This document shows, piece after piece, positions 1-7,994 of a DNA stretch of 23,097 nt (position 1 is its first letter; each line of letters opens with the position of its first letter). The notes under the pieces were generated by a model. That model was not told where the DNA came from and did not search any database. It saw nothing but the letters and a program-made list of their open reading frames with translations. Position numbers and translations under genes: made by a program. The DNA comes from JBJXHG01 sp046160865 (GTDB lineage Bacteria > Planctomycetota > UBA1135 > GCA-002686595), in assembly GCA_046160865.1 (NCBI GenBank), contig JBJXHG010000041.1:1-23097 (forward strand), given 5' to 3'.

Positions 1-37
1 CGCCCCGCGCCTCGCGGCCCGCGCGCGCGGAGCGCCC

Positions 38-65
38 GCGTGCGGTGTGCCTTGGCACCGCACGC
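38..65. repeat. Perfect 10-bp hairpin
   Basis: GCGTGCGGTG at 38-47 pairs perfectly with CACCGCACGC at 56-65 around an 8-base loop. No T-run follows on either strand, so it is not a classical intrinsic terminator. It could be part of a palindromic element like those found further right. Confidence 0.5.
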
Positions 66-324
66 ATGAATCGACGGCGGGGACCCGTGTCGGCTGCATA
101 CGCTCGCTGTGTCGTGCATCTCGCGGGCGGCGCCAACTTCCCGTTGCGGGGTTGCGAGAGTTCGGCTTGCGAGGTTGCGACATGGTCAAGACGACCCGCT
201 GTCGCATCCACGCCAAGGCAATCGACGAGCAACGGCAAACTGCTGAGGTCCAGTCGAGCGAAGGCAGCTGCAACGGGTCCCCGCCGATTAAAGCGCTTCG
301 CGCGGGAGACCGCGCTCCGCGCAC

Positions 325-367
325 GACAGTGCAGCGCTTCGCGCAAGGCGCGACGCGCTGTACTGTC
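325..367. repeat. Long hairpin just before the peptidase start
   Basis: Bases 325-344 pair with 348-367 across a 3-base loop. The 20-bp stem has one G-T wobble and one mismatch. It ends 9 bases before the chosen GTG start at 377, so it could fold in the mRNA and hinder translation, or be the end of a palindromic repeat. No T-run follows. Confidence 0.55.
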
Positions 368-376
368 TTACGCCCC

Positions 377-2698
377 GTGACGACGCCTGCACCCGACGAG
401 CTACAAGCCGACGATTCGAGCGCGCGCGCCTCCGCCGGCGCGCCCCCCTGGCTCGCCCTCGTCGCGCTCGCGCTCCTCTTCGCGCTCGTGCGGATCGGTC
501 TCGCGCCGCCGGCGCCCCGCGACGCGAGCACGTCCACCTACGAGTTCTCCGCCGAGCGCGCGGCGACGATGCTCGAGCGCGTCATCGGCACGGACAGCAA
601 GCCGCATCCCGCCGGCAGCGCGGAGCACGCGCGCGTGCGCGAGCGCCTGATCGCCGAGCTCACGGGCCTCGGCTACGAGGCCAGCGTGCAGGAGACCCTC
701 GTCGACGGCGGCGACGGCGAGGTCACGCTCGTGCGCAACGTGCTCGCGCGCGAACGAAGTGCGAGCGGCAGCGCGGCGAAAGCGGTGCTCTTGTGCGCGC
801 ACTACGACTCGGTCGCCGCAGGTCCCGGTGCCAGCGACGACGGCGCCGGCGTCGCGGCGTTGCTCGAGATCGCGCGCGCGTTGCGCGACGGCTTCCCGCG
901 CCAGCGCGACGTCATCTTCCTTTTCGACGACGCGGAAGAGCTCGGCCTGCAGGGCGCGCGCGCGTTCGTCGGCGAGCATCCGTGGGCGAAGGACGTCGCC
1001 GTCGTCGTGAACCTCGAAGCGCGCGGGACGTCCGGTCCGAGCATGATGTTCGAGACGAGCGCGAACAACCGCGAGCTGATGCGCATCTTTGCGCGCTCCG
1101 TGCGCCGGCCGGTCGCGATCTCCGCCGCGTACGAGGTCTACAAGCGCATGCCGAACGACACGGATCTCTCCGTGTTCAAAGAGGCCGGCTTCGCGGGCTA
1201 CAACTTCGCGTTCCTCGGCGGCGGACGGCAGTACCACACGCCGCTCGACGACCTCGCGCATCTGTCGCGCGCAAGCTTGCAACACCACGGCGACAACGCA
1301 CTGTCGCTCGTGCTCGCGCTCGCGAACGAGACCGGCGACCTCACGTCCGACGACGACGCCGTGTACGCCGACGTGCTCGGTGTCGCGCTGATCGCTTGGC
1401 CGACGCAGCTCTCGCCGTGGCTCGCGGGCGGCGCGCTCGCGGCGATCGCGGTCGCGACCGTCGTGCTGGTGAGGAAAGGACGCGCGCAGGCGGACAGCGT
1501 GCTCGCGGGCGTCGTCGCGTGTGGCCTGCAAGTGCTCGCGGCGGCGACGCTGGGATTCTTGCTCGTCACCGCGGTGACGCTGTTCCGCAACGAGGAAGCG
1601 CCCTGGGGCGCGGAGCCGTTGCCGCTCCGCGCGCTGCTCTTCGGCGGGGCGGCGCTCGCCGCACTCGCGCTCGCACGCATCGGCTTCGTGCGACGCGCCG
1701 GCTTCTTCGGCCTGTGGTGCGGAACGTGGCTCGCGATCGCGTCGATCGGACTGGTACTCGCGCTCACCGTGCCGAGCACGTGCTACCTCTTCGTCGTGCC
1801 CGCGATCCTCGCCGCGGTCGTCGGGTTGTTCGCGAGCCGCCTCCCCACCGAACGCGCGCACGCGCGCGCAGGACAGCTCGTGCTGTGGACGCTCGTGCCG
1901 CTTGCATTGCTGTGGTTCCCGCTCGTAATCGGTCTCGAACTGTCGTTCGAGCTGCACTTCGCGTGGTTGTTGACCGCGCCGCTCGGACTCTTGCTCGCCG
2001 CCTGTACGCCGTCGTTCGCGACCGCGAGCTCGATCGCCGTGCGCACCGCGATCACCGTGATCGCCGCGGTGTGCGTGCTCGCGTTCGGCGCGGCGCTCGT
2101 CGTTCCGGCGAGGTCCGCGGACGCGCCGGAGGTGATGAACCTCGTGCACTACCAGGACTCCGACGCGCAGAAGGCGATCTGGCAAGTCGTGCGCAGCGGC
2201 GCAGACTTGCGCATCGGTGCGAGCGTGTCGTTCGACGGCTTCGCACCGCCGCCGGCCGGTTGGCTCGCAGCGAAGAAGCCGCCGAAGGTGATGGCGGCGC
2301 CGGTGGCGACCACGGCGGCACCCGAGATCACGCGGATCGATGGCAGCACGCCGAGTTCCGCCGACCGGCGGATGCGCGCGCGTGTCCGCGCGCCGCGCGG
2401 CGCGCTCGAGCTCTCGGCCGTCCTCCCGCCGCACGCGCGCTTCGTGTCGCTGCGCTGGCGCGACCGCACGCTCGCGCTGGGTCCCGATGTACACGACATC
2501 CGTGTGCGCGCGATCGGGACCGACGAGGTCGAGATCGAGGTCGCCGTGCAAGGCAGCGAGCCGGTCGAAGCAATCGTGTTCGACGTCGCGAGCGAATTGC
2601 CGCCCGAAGCGACGGCGATCCTCGCCGAGCGCCCGCCGACGCGCGTGCCGCGCAGTCTCGGCGACGCGTCGATCATCACGCGGCGCGTGAAGCTGTGA
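377..2698 (+). CDS. M28 family membrane metallopeptidase (ERMP1/Fxna-like architecture)
   Basis: A 773-residue zinc aminopeptidase-type protein. A single N-terminal membrane helix (about 26-44) is followed by an M28 domain (about 55-335). The metal ligands are all present: His142 in HYDS, Asp154 in GASDDG, Glu187/Glu188 in DAEELG, Glu214 in NLEARG and His287 in YHTPLDD. About eight more hydrophobic helices follow (about 345-590), then a soluble tail of about 170 residues. This layout resembles the eukaryotic ER/vacuolar M28 membrane proteases, with the catalytic domain probably facing outside the cytoplasm. The GTG at 377 was chosen because the membrane helix follows soon after and the open frame upstream looks non-coding; no strong ribosome site was seen, so the start is uncertain. 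Its stop is 7 bases from the stop of the convergent neighbour. Substrate unknown. Confidence 0.9.
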   Translation: MTTPAPDELQADDSSARASAGAPPWLALVALALLFALVRIGLAPPAPRDASTSTYEFSAERAATMLERVIGTDSKPHPAGSAEHARVRERLIAELTGLGYEASVQETLVDGGDGEVTLVRNVLARERSASGSAAKAVLLCAHYDSVAAGPGASDDGAGVAALLEIARALRDGFPRQRDVIFLFDDAEELGLQGARAFVGEHPWAKDVAVVVNLEARGTSGPSMMFETSANNRELMRIFARSVRRPVAISAAYEVYKRMPNDTDLSVFKEAGFAGYNFAFLGGGRQYHTPLDDLAHLSRASLQHHGDNALSLVLALANETGDLTSDDDAVYADVLGVALIAWPTQLSPWLAGGALAAIAVATVVLVRKGRAQADSVLAGVVACGLQVLAAATLGFLLVTAVTLFRNEEAPWGAEPLPLRALLFGGAALAALALARIGFVRRAGFFGLWCGTWLAIASIGLVLALTVPSTCYLFVVPAILAAVVGLFASRLPTERAHARAGQLVLWTLVPLALLWFPLVIGLELSFELHFAWLLTAPLGLLLAACTPSFATASSIAVRTAITVIAAVCVLAFGAALVVPARSADAPEVMNLVHYQDSDAQKAIWQVVRSGADLRIGASVSFDGFAPPPAGWLAAKKPPKVMAAPVATTAAPEITRIDGSTPSSADRRMRARVRAPRGALELSAVLPPHARFVSLRWRDRTLALGPDVHDIRVRAIGTDEVEIEVAVQGSEPVEAIVFDVASELPPEATAILAERPPTRVPRSLGDASIITRRVKL

Positions 2699-2705
2699 CG
2701 CGGCG

Positions 2706-4589
2706 CTACGGAGCTCGGCCGAGCAGCTCGACTTCGACCTTCACCTTGTCGTCGACCTTCACCGTGCCGGCCGCGGCCGACGTCGGCTGGATGCCGTAGT
2801 CCGTTTGCTTCAACCCGAACGTCGCACGCGCGCGCAGCAAGTCGCCCGCTATCTCGACGTTCACGACGATGCCGACGGTCTTGACCGTGCCGTGCAAGTC
2901 GAGGGTGCCGGTGATCTTGAGCTCGGTCTTGTCGCCATCCCTCTTCACGACCTCGACCTTCGTGCTCGTGAACGTGATCTTCGGAAAGCGCGCCGACTCG
3001 AGCACCTTGTCGCGCGTCGTGGCCTCGATCTCCTGCGCGTCGCCTTTGCTGCCATCGTCGACGATCGCGAGCGAGCCGGCGCCGACGACGACGCGCACGG
3101 TGGCTTGCTCGAGCGCGCGCGGATCGACCGTGACTTCGCCTTCGATGTCGCGTGCCGCGAGCTCGTGGTCGTGACCGAACGCCGAGAGCATGCCGGCGCT
3201 CTCCGTCTTCACGCGAATCGAGCTCGAGTCCTTCGCGATGACGTAGCGCCGCGTCGCGGGCGCCGGCGGCTTCAATGCGGCGAGCATGTCGGCGATCTGT
3301 CGGTACGCGCCATTCAGCGTCGTGTCGTAGCGCGTGACGCGGGAGATCGTGTGGAAGAACGTGCCGCCCATCGGCATCGTGCCGCGCACCCAAGTGATCT
3401 CGTAGCGCTGCAAATCGGCGCCCGACGGTGGTCGCGCGTCTTCCGGATCACGGATCGCAGGCTCGCCGAGCTCACCTGGCAAAAGCGCGCCGAGGCGCTC
3501 CGCCGTGCTTTCCGGTGCGAAGAACGTGTGCACGTTCGATCCGTCGCCGTTCGCCGTCTGCGCCACGTCGTCGGTGAAGAGACGCACGACATGGTCGCGA
3601 GCCGCGATGCCGCCGGTCGTGCGCAGCACAGCGACGAGTCCGGCCGGCAGCACCTCGATCTCGCGCGCCGGATGCTTCTCGAGCTTCTTGCAGTTCTCGA
3701 TGCGCAGCGAGTACATGCCCGGTCGCAGTCCGGTCAGGAACGCCGTCGTGTCGAAGGCCGTGATGTCGCGCGACACCGTGTGATTCGCCGTCGGAGCGCC
3801 GAACAGCGGCAAGAGCACGAGCCTGCGATCCGGATCCTCGCGCACCGCGAAGCCGACGAGCTGCGAGCCCGGCACCTCGAACTTGCCCGCGAGTTTGACC
3901 GCGCACGGTTCGTCCTCCACCACGAGATCGGGCGCGGACCACGTGTCGACGCACACGCGCGCGTCGCTGATCTCGAAGCGCTCGGGAATGCCCGGGGCGA
4001 CGGCGATCGGCTGCGCGCGTGGATCGCCTGCGAACGAGAGGATGCCTCGGTCGAAGCTCACGGAGCGTACCTGCCCATCGCGCGCGAGGAGCTGCAGGCT
4101 CTCCTCCGCGCCCGAGCGATAGATGCGCAGCGGTGGCAACACTTCGGCGAGCCACGGCGCGTCCTTCGTCTTCTGCCCGTCCACGCCCCAGTTCGCCGGA
4201 TCCAAGAAGAGCTCGTCCGCGCGCAGCCTCGCGAGCGTCTGGCCCTTCTTGAACAGCTCGACGATCGGCTCCTTCGCGAGCAACCGATCGTCGACGCGCA
4301 CCACGATCGCGCCGTCGGCGGCGAGCAAATGGTTCGTCGCGAAGCCCCGGTGCTCGTACGGCATGCTCCATTGCTTCACGAGATCGCCGCGGTCCTTGTG
4401 CTCGTACACGGCGAGGTCGAAGTCGCTCTCGCGGCGCGCGTTCTTCGGCTTCTCGACTTTCGCGACGAAGCGTCCGCTCTCGGACGCGAACTCGAACGGT
4501 GCGAGCGACTGAGCGCGGGCCATGGGCGCGAGCGCCAGTAGGAGTATGCCGAGCGCCAGTAGGACCGTGAGGATCGTGCGAGCGTTCAT
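2706..4589 (-). CDS. Secreted protein with C-terminal YceI-like domain
   Basis: A 627-residue exported protein. The start at 4589 gives a typical signal peptide (hydrophobic residues 6-22, ending in ARA-Q at 26/27). The 36 codons of open frame upstream are charged and would bury the signal. Residues about 448-627 match the YceI family, a lipocalin-like barrel that binds isoprenoid-type lipids: visible features are the AFGHDHEL segment, the FPKITFTSTKVE strand, GTLDLHGTVK and the final FGLKQTDYGI. The first 420 residues contain beta-rich sequence of no family I recognise and end in a segment that may measure or bind a ligand. It is monocistronic, convergent with the M28 peptidase and divergent from the gene at 4848. 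A periplasmic or surface role with a hydrophobic ligand is inferred. Confidence 0.82.
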   Translation of the reverse strand: MNARTILTVLLALGILLLALAPMARAQSLAPFEFASESGRFVAKVEKPKNARRESDFDLAVYEHKDRGDLVKQWSMPYEHRGFATNHLLAADGAIVVRVDDRLLAKEPIVELFKKGQTLARLRADELFLDPANWGVDGQKTKDAPWLAEVLPPLRIYRSGAEESLQLLARDGQVRSVSFDRGILSFAGDPRAQPIAVAPGIPERFEISDARVCVDTWSAPDLVVEDEPCAVKLAGKFEVPGSQLVGFAVREDPDRRLVLLPLFGAPTANHTVSRDITAFDTTAFLTGLRPGMYSLRIENCKKLEKHPAREIEVLPAGLVAVLRTTGGIAARDHVVRLFTDDVAQTANGDGSNVHTFFAPESTAERLGALLPGELGEPAIRDPEDARPPSGADLQRYEITWVRGTMPMGGTFFHTISRVTRYDTTLNGAYRQIADMLAALKPPAPATRRYVIAKDSSSIRVKTESAGMLSAFGHDHELAARDIEGEVTVDPRALEQATVRVVVGAGSLAIVDDGSKGDAQEIEATTRDKVLESARFPKITFTSTKVEVVKRDGDKTELKITGTLDLHGTVKTVGIVVNVEIAGDLLRARATFGLKQTDYGIQPTSAAAGTVKVDDKVKVEVELLGRAP

Positions 4590-4720
4590 GGCGCGAGCGT
4601 ACCCCACGCGCAGCGCGGATCCTCCGCGCGAAGCGTGTTGAACGGCGGGGCCGCGTGGCAAGTCCTGCATTCCGCGCGTGGGTTTCGCGCGCGACACGCC
4701 GCACGCGCGCGTCCGTCTAC

Positions 4721-4736
4721 TGGCACGAAAGGTGCC
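4721..4736 (+). promoter_or_regulatory. Sigma-54-like -24/-12 promoter
   Basis: TGGCACG, four bases, then GTGC matches the RpoN consensus TGGCACG-N4-TTGC with correct GG to GC spacing and one mismatch (G for the first T). It lies about 112 bases before the ATG at 4848 on the same strand. Sigma-54 promoters need an enhancer-binding activator; no such gene is in the window. Confidence 0.45.
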
Positions 4737-4847
4737 TCTCCGTCACGTACGAACACCTGATGCACCGCGCGGCGGATTCGCGCGCGCGCTACTCGGTGCT
4801 CGTCAATGGCCGCCGGCCGTGCCGGCACGACAGCGGGGATCACCACG

Positions 4848-5369
4848 ATGAAGCACACACCCACTCTGCCCGTTCGCGTCGGCGTGTACCGCAGCATCAA
4901 AGCAGCGGATGCAGCCGTCGATCGCCTCGTTCTCGCGGGGTTCGCGAAGGACCACATCACCGTGATCTGTCCGCGGTGCGATCCGGAGCACTTCAGCGAC
5001 GTCGAGCAGGACAAGCCCGCCGGCGCGAACACGCCGAGCGCAGCGATCAGCGGCGGTGCGATCGGTGCGCTGTTCGGCGGCGCGGTCGCGGTGGCGAGCG
5101 TCGCGGCCACGGGCGGCACGTCGCTGCTGCTCTTCGGCCCACTCTTCGCCGGAATCGGCGGTGGAGCCGTCGCGGGTGGATTGATCGGCGCGATGATGAC
5201 GCGCGGCTTCGAACGCGAGGTCGCGGACTTCTACGACCAAGCCGTTCAGAAGGGCAAGGTGCTCGTCGCAGTCGAGGACAAGAGCGATCAGTCGGACGAG
5301 CGACTCGCGCGCGCGGAGGAGATCCTCGCGAGCGCCGGTGCCGAACCGATCGCGCTCACCGAAGGCTGA
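4848..5369 (+). CDS. General-stress-type protein with glycine-zipper membrane segment
   Basis: A 173-residue protein. Residues about 8-45 (VRVGVYRSIKAADAAVDRL, then GFAKDHITVI) look like the alpha/beta fold of general stress protein 17M/YflT-type and DUF1269-like domains, which sense or shuffle between two subunits. Residues about 63-122 are very rich in Gly and Ala with GxxxG spacing and form one or two membrane-inserting glycine-zipper helices. The tail carries a second short alpha/beta unit (GKVLVAVEDKS). The ATG at 4848 was chosen because the conserved domain begins directly after it; the ribosome site is weak. Its TGA is directly adjacent to the stop of the opposite-strand pseudogene (TGATCA at 5367-5372). 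The sigma-54-like site upstream suggests inducible expression. Exact role unknown. Confidence 0.78.
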   Translation: MKHTPTLPVRVGVYRSIKAADAAVDRLVLAGFAKDHITVICPRCDPEHFSDVEQDKPAGANTPSAAISGGAIGALFGGAVAVASVAATGGTSLLLFGPLFAGIGGGAVAGGLIGAMMTRGFEREVADFYDQAVQKGKVLVAVEDKSDQSDERLARAEEILASAGAEPIALTEG

Positions 5370-5716
5370 TCATTCTTCCGGCACGAGCGTCGTTGCGAGG
5401 CTCGCCACGACCGGCAAGTGATCGGACCGTAGCGCCCATCGAACACGCGCGCCACCGTGCGACCCGGCAGCCGATCGTTGAAGTCGCCGAGGATCGCGCA
5501 GAACTCGGGGCGCCGCGCATCGAGGTGCTCGAGCGACTTGCGAATCTGGAAGCGCCGCTCGTCGACGCTCGATCCGAGATGCGTCGCGAGCACGTGGAGA
5601 TCCACTCCGTCGACGTCGACAGTGACCGCAAGCGCGCCGCGCGGCTCGCGCAGGTCGACGAAGCGATCGGTGCGCGCGAACTCGCGAATTGGGTGGCGCG
5701 TGAGGACGAGGTTGCC
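5370..5716 (-). pseudogene. Truncated endonuclease/exonuclease/phosphatase family gene
   Basis: The minus strand encodes the C-terminal half of an EEP (DNase I-like) hydrolase. From 5716 downward it reads GNLVLTRHPI, then LHVLATHLG, RRFQIRKSLEHL and the catalytic ILGDFND. The reading frame must then change near 5430 to reach SDHLPVVASL and the stop at 5372-5370, where SDHLPV is the family's final catalytic motif. Only about 20 residues separate GDFND from SDHLPV, far fewer than usual, so a frame-changing deletion has removed the segment that normally holds the RIDY-type motif. The N-terminal half is absent: immediately upstream of GNLVL there is an in-frame TGA belonging to the arm of a repeat element. 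This is a decayed, non-functional remnant. Confidence 0.75.
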
Positions 5717-5718
5717 TC

Positions 5719-5751
5719 AGCAGCCCGTGGTGAAAGTGCTTCCAGCCCGAA
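5719..5751. repeat. Single arm of palindromic element E1
   Basis: 33 bases beginning AGCAGCCCGTGGTGAAAGTG match the terminal arm of the 165-bp element found at 9860 and 16046, most closely its right arm in reverse complement, with one mismatch. Similarity stops after 5751 and no partner arm is visible before the gene at 6013. The arm abuts the broken EEP gene. Confidence 0.7.
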
Positions 5752-5764
5752 CGCGGTATCTCGA

Positions 5765-5817
5765 CACTTCTTCGTGCCACGCAAACTCCCCATCGTTCGC
5801 TGTCGCACGAAGAAGTG
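5765..5817. repeat. 13-bp perfect inverted repeat
   Basis: CACTTCTTCGTGC (5765-5777) and GCACGAAGAAGTG (5805-5817) are perfect inverted repeats around a 27-base loop. A 16-base perfect palindrome lies nearby at 5844-5859. The region 5752-6012 has no recognisable gene on either strand. It sits between the E1 arm and the first cyclase-fold gene, so it could hold that gene's promoter or the core of a degraded mobile element. Confidence 0.5.
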
Positions 5818-6012
5818 CAGCACGGAGAGCTGGTCGAGCGAGAGCGCGCACGTGCGCGCGAAGTCTCGACGAACTGCGTGGCGTTTCGAGTTCGCACGCA
5901 TTGCGCGCGTTACCGCGCGAGCGCGCAGAGATAGCCCGCTACGAAGCGAGGGGACCCGCAGTGCTTCGCGACGAAGCCGCCGCTCGCGCCTGCATTGGCG
6001 AAAGGACACGCG

Positions 6013-7782
6013 ATGAGCGCTTGGAGTCCGTTCGGTTGGGCGAAGAAGGCGGTCCGCAATTCTCCGTGGTTCGTGATCGCGATCGCGCTGCACGTGATCG
6101 TCGTCGCGTTCGCCGCGATGTCATACATGCGCCACGAGCCGGAGAGGCGCGACGACACCCCGAGCACGATCTACGTGACCGAGCGGCGCGCGCCGCCGCT
6201 CGAGGAGATCGCTGCTGCGCCGGATCTTCCGCCGCGCCACGCGATCCCACCGCCGGTCGAAGGCGTGTTGACCGACGTGGATCTCGAAACGTTCGTCTTG
6301 CCGACGGACGCGTACCCGATCGATTTGACGCAGGAGATCGGCGACCCGACTTCGCTCGAGGAGCTCCCTTCGACCGGAGCGACAGGCGGCACGAGCATCG
6401 GTGTCGGCGAAGGCGGTCACCACAACACGGGCGGCGGCCCGAGCCCGCACTCGACGCGCACGCCCGGTCCAGGGACCGGCTTCCCGCCACGCGGCTCGCC
6501 CATCGACAAGCCCCCGATCAAGACGGAGAAAGCAGTGCTCGAGGGCTTTCGTTGGCTCGTCCGCCACCAACTCCCCGATGGATCGTGGAGCGCCAAAGCG
6601 TTGCGCGAAACATGTCGTGGCGAGAACGCGTGCTGCGATCCCGAGGTCGCCTACAGCGATCACTACGACGTCGGCTTGACGTCGCTCGCGGTGCTCGCGT
6701 TCCTCGGTGCCGGCGTCACGCACGAGTCGAAGGTAGAGCTGATCGACACGGCCATGGGCGAGCGTCACAAGCTCGGTTACGTCGTGAAGTCGGGTCTGCA
6801 GTGGCTCGCGAAACGCCAGCAACCCGACGGGTCGTTCAGCGAGCGTGCGTTCCTCTACAACGAAGCGCTCGCGACGCTGGCGTTCGCCGAAGCGTACGGC
6901 CTCTCGCGCAACCGCTACTGGAAGGATCGCGCACAGCGCGCGGTCGACTTCCTGGTGCGCGCGCAGAAATCGAATCCGTCTGGCCAGGGCACGTGGGGTT
7001 GGCGCTACTCGTCGCGCGCGCAGATCGAGCAAGCGCACGGCAGCGGCACCGGCGACGAGAGCTACGCGGCCGAGCTGCGCGACGCCGACACGTCGGTGAC
7101 CGCGTGGGCGGTGATGGCGCTGAAGTCGGCCGAGCTCGCGGGACTCGAGGTGCCGCGCTCGGCTCTCGACGGCGCACTCGCGTTCGTGCAGTGGGTCACG
7201 CCGGAGGGCGACAGCGGTCTCGTCGGGTACTTGGATCCGAAGTCGGCCGGCAGCGTCGTGACCGGGCCGAACGATCACTTCGTCTACCACACGACGACGA
7301 TGTCGGCGCTCGGCATGTGCATCCGCATCTTCGGCGCGCACGATCCCGAGGATCCGTTCCTCGAGCGCGCGGCGCGGCGCTTGGTAGCCGACCTGCCGGC
7401 GGTCGGCAAGGACAAGCTCTCGATCGACTACTACTACTGGTACTACGGCTCGCTCGCGCTGAACCAGCTCGATGGGCCGACGAGTCTGCGTCGCTCCGGC
7501 AAGTACTGGCCGGTGTGGAACGCGGCGATGGTCGAGACGTTGCTCGCGCTGCAGGACGACGCGCCGCGCGCGTGCTCGCGCGGCGGGTGGCTGCAACCCG
7601 ACCGCTGGTCGTACACCGGCGGACCGATCTACGCGACCGCGCTCAACGTGCTCACGCTCGAGGTCTACTACCGCTACGAGAACGCGTTCGGCGCGGCTGC
7701 GCGTGCACGCAAGGAGTCGGTACCGCCGCCCGACGCCGCGCGGCCGAAGATGGTGCTCGCCGATTCGCAGGGACCACGGTAG
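6013..7782 (+). CDS. TonB-like N-terminus fused to squalene-cyclase-fold repeat domain (paralogue 1)
   Basis: A 589-residue protein. The short cytoplasmic N-terminus ends in SPW, followed by one membrane helix (about 20-40) with an intramembrane His27, as in TonB (His20). Next comes an acidic/proline linker (45-115) and a glycine-rich segment (about 118-160, GATGGTSIGVG). Residues about 175-570 form a prenyltransferase/squalene-oxidase repeat domain with QW-like repeats (QLPDGSWS, QQPDGSF, GTWGWRY), the segment DYYYWYYGSLALNQ and the end motif TLEVYYRYE. The cyclase acid motif reads DADTS (357-361) instead of DXDD, so classical cyclase chemistry is doubtful. The ATG at 6013 has a good ribosome site (AAAGGA, six bases upstream). 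The C-terminal tail after about 570 is absent from paralogue 2. It probably works with ExbB/ExbD downstream; that is inferred. Confidence 0.85.
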   Translation: MSAWSPFGWAKKAVRNSPWFVIAIALHVIVVAFAAMSYMRHEPERRDDTPSTIYVTERRAPPLEEIAAAPDLPPRHAIPPPVEGVLTDVDLETFVLPTDAYPIDLTQEIGDPTSLEELPSTGATGGTSIGVGEGGHHNTGGGPSPHSTRTPGPGTGFPPRGSPIDKPPIKTEKAVLEGFRWLVRHQLPDGSWSAKALRETCRGENACCDPEVAYSDHYDVGLTSLAVLAFLGAGVTHESKVELIDTAMGERHKLGYVVKSGLQWLAKRQQPDGSFSERAFLYNEALATLAFAEAYGLSRNRYWKDRAQRAVDFLVRAQKSNPSGQGTWGWRYSSRAQIEQAHGSGTGDESYAAELRDADTSVTAWAVMALKSAELAGLEVPRSALDGALAFVQWVTPEGDSGLVGYLDPKSAGSVVTGPNDHFVYHTTTMSALGMCIRIFGAHDPEDPFLERAARRLVADLPAVGKDKLSIDYYYWYYGSLALNQLDGPTSLRRSGKYWPVWNAAMVETLLALQDDAPRACSRGGWLQPDRWSYTGGPIYATALNVLTLEVYYRYENAFGAAARARKESVPPPDAARPKMVLADSQGPR

Positions 7783-7806
7783 GAAAGCGCGCCAGCGTTC
7801 CTTATT
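7781..7806 (+). terminator. Weak hairpin after the first cyclase-fold gene
   Basis: AGGAA/TTCCT with an inner CGC/GCG pairing (two-base bulge, GCCA loop) overlaps the TAG stop of the gene at 6013 and is followed by TTATT rather than a full T-run. It is a possible weak terminator only. Confidence 0.25.
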
Positions 7807-7890
7807 AGAGTCGGCCACGATCCGGAGTGGAGTCGGCTGCACTCCTGATTGGCGTCCGCCGCCCTGCCGGGCAGAGTTCGACCACGGGGC

Positions 7891-7911
7891 CGTGCACACG
7901 CGCTGTGCACG
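7891..7911. repeat. Perfect 8-bp hairpin
   Basis: CGTGCACA (7891-7898) and TGTGCACG (7904-7911) are perfect inverted repeats with a CGCGC spacer. It lies about 55 bases before the predicted -35 box at 7967. It could be an operator-like dyad or an attenuator hairpin; nothing else in the sequence decides this. Confidence 0.4.
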
Positions 7912-7966
7912 CTCCGCGCGGGTCGCGCGCGAGCTGAAACCGAGTCGTGCGCGCGCGCACAGCTGT

Positions 7967-7994
7967 GATTGCCAGCCCGTCAAAATCGGGTAAC
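7967..7994 (+). promoter_or_regulatory. Sigma-70-like promoter for the second cyclase-fold gene
   Basis: TTGCCA (7967-7972, five of six to TTGACA), a 16-base spacer and TAACAT (7989-7994, four of six to TATAAT). It ends about 100 bases before the ATG at 8097. The local AT-rich patch (TCAAAATCGGGTAACAT) stands out in this GC-rich region. Confidence 0.35.

Larger units (their letters stand above)
1..376. other. Gene-free left edge with hairpins
   Basis: No convincing gene lies here. The frame of the downstream peptidase stays open back to position 47, but the residues before position 377 show no family similarity and are Arg/Ser/Ala-rich, as expected of random GC-rich DNA. The stretch contains two strong hairpins (listed separately) and a 7-base inverted repeat (176-182 with 200-206). 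It may hold the promoter of the peptidase gene and the downstream end of a gene beyond the window, but I see no clear -35/-10 pair. Confidence 0.5.

Noticed and set aside
48..62. TGGCAC at 53-58 as a second sigma-54 site
   Set aside because: No GC follows at the required -12 spacing and the bases are part of the 38-65 hairpin.
47..376. Upstream extension of the M28 peptidase frame to position 47
   Set aside because: These 110 codons cross two strong hairpins, have no ribosome site and encode low-information Arg/Ser/Cys sequence; the natural start near the membrane helix is the GTG at 377.
401..2551. Very long minus-strand open frame opposite the M28 peptidase
   Set aside because: It is a shadow of GC-rich codon structure: Arg/His/Glu-rich with no motif, while the plus strand holds a complete metallopeptidase.
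5457..7808. Long plus-strand frame overlapping the first cyclase-fold gene
   Set aside because: Arg-rich shadow frame without domain features; the overlapping frame from 6013 has a ribosome site, a TonB-like helix and a full cyclase-fold domain.
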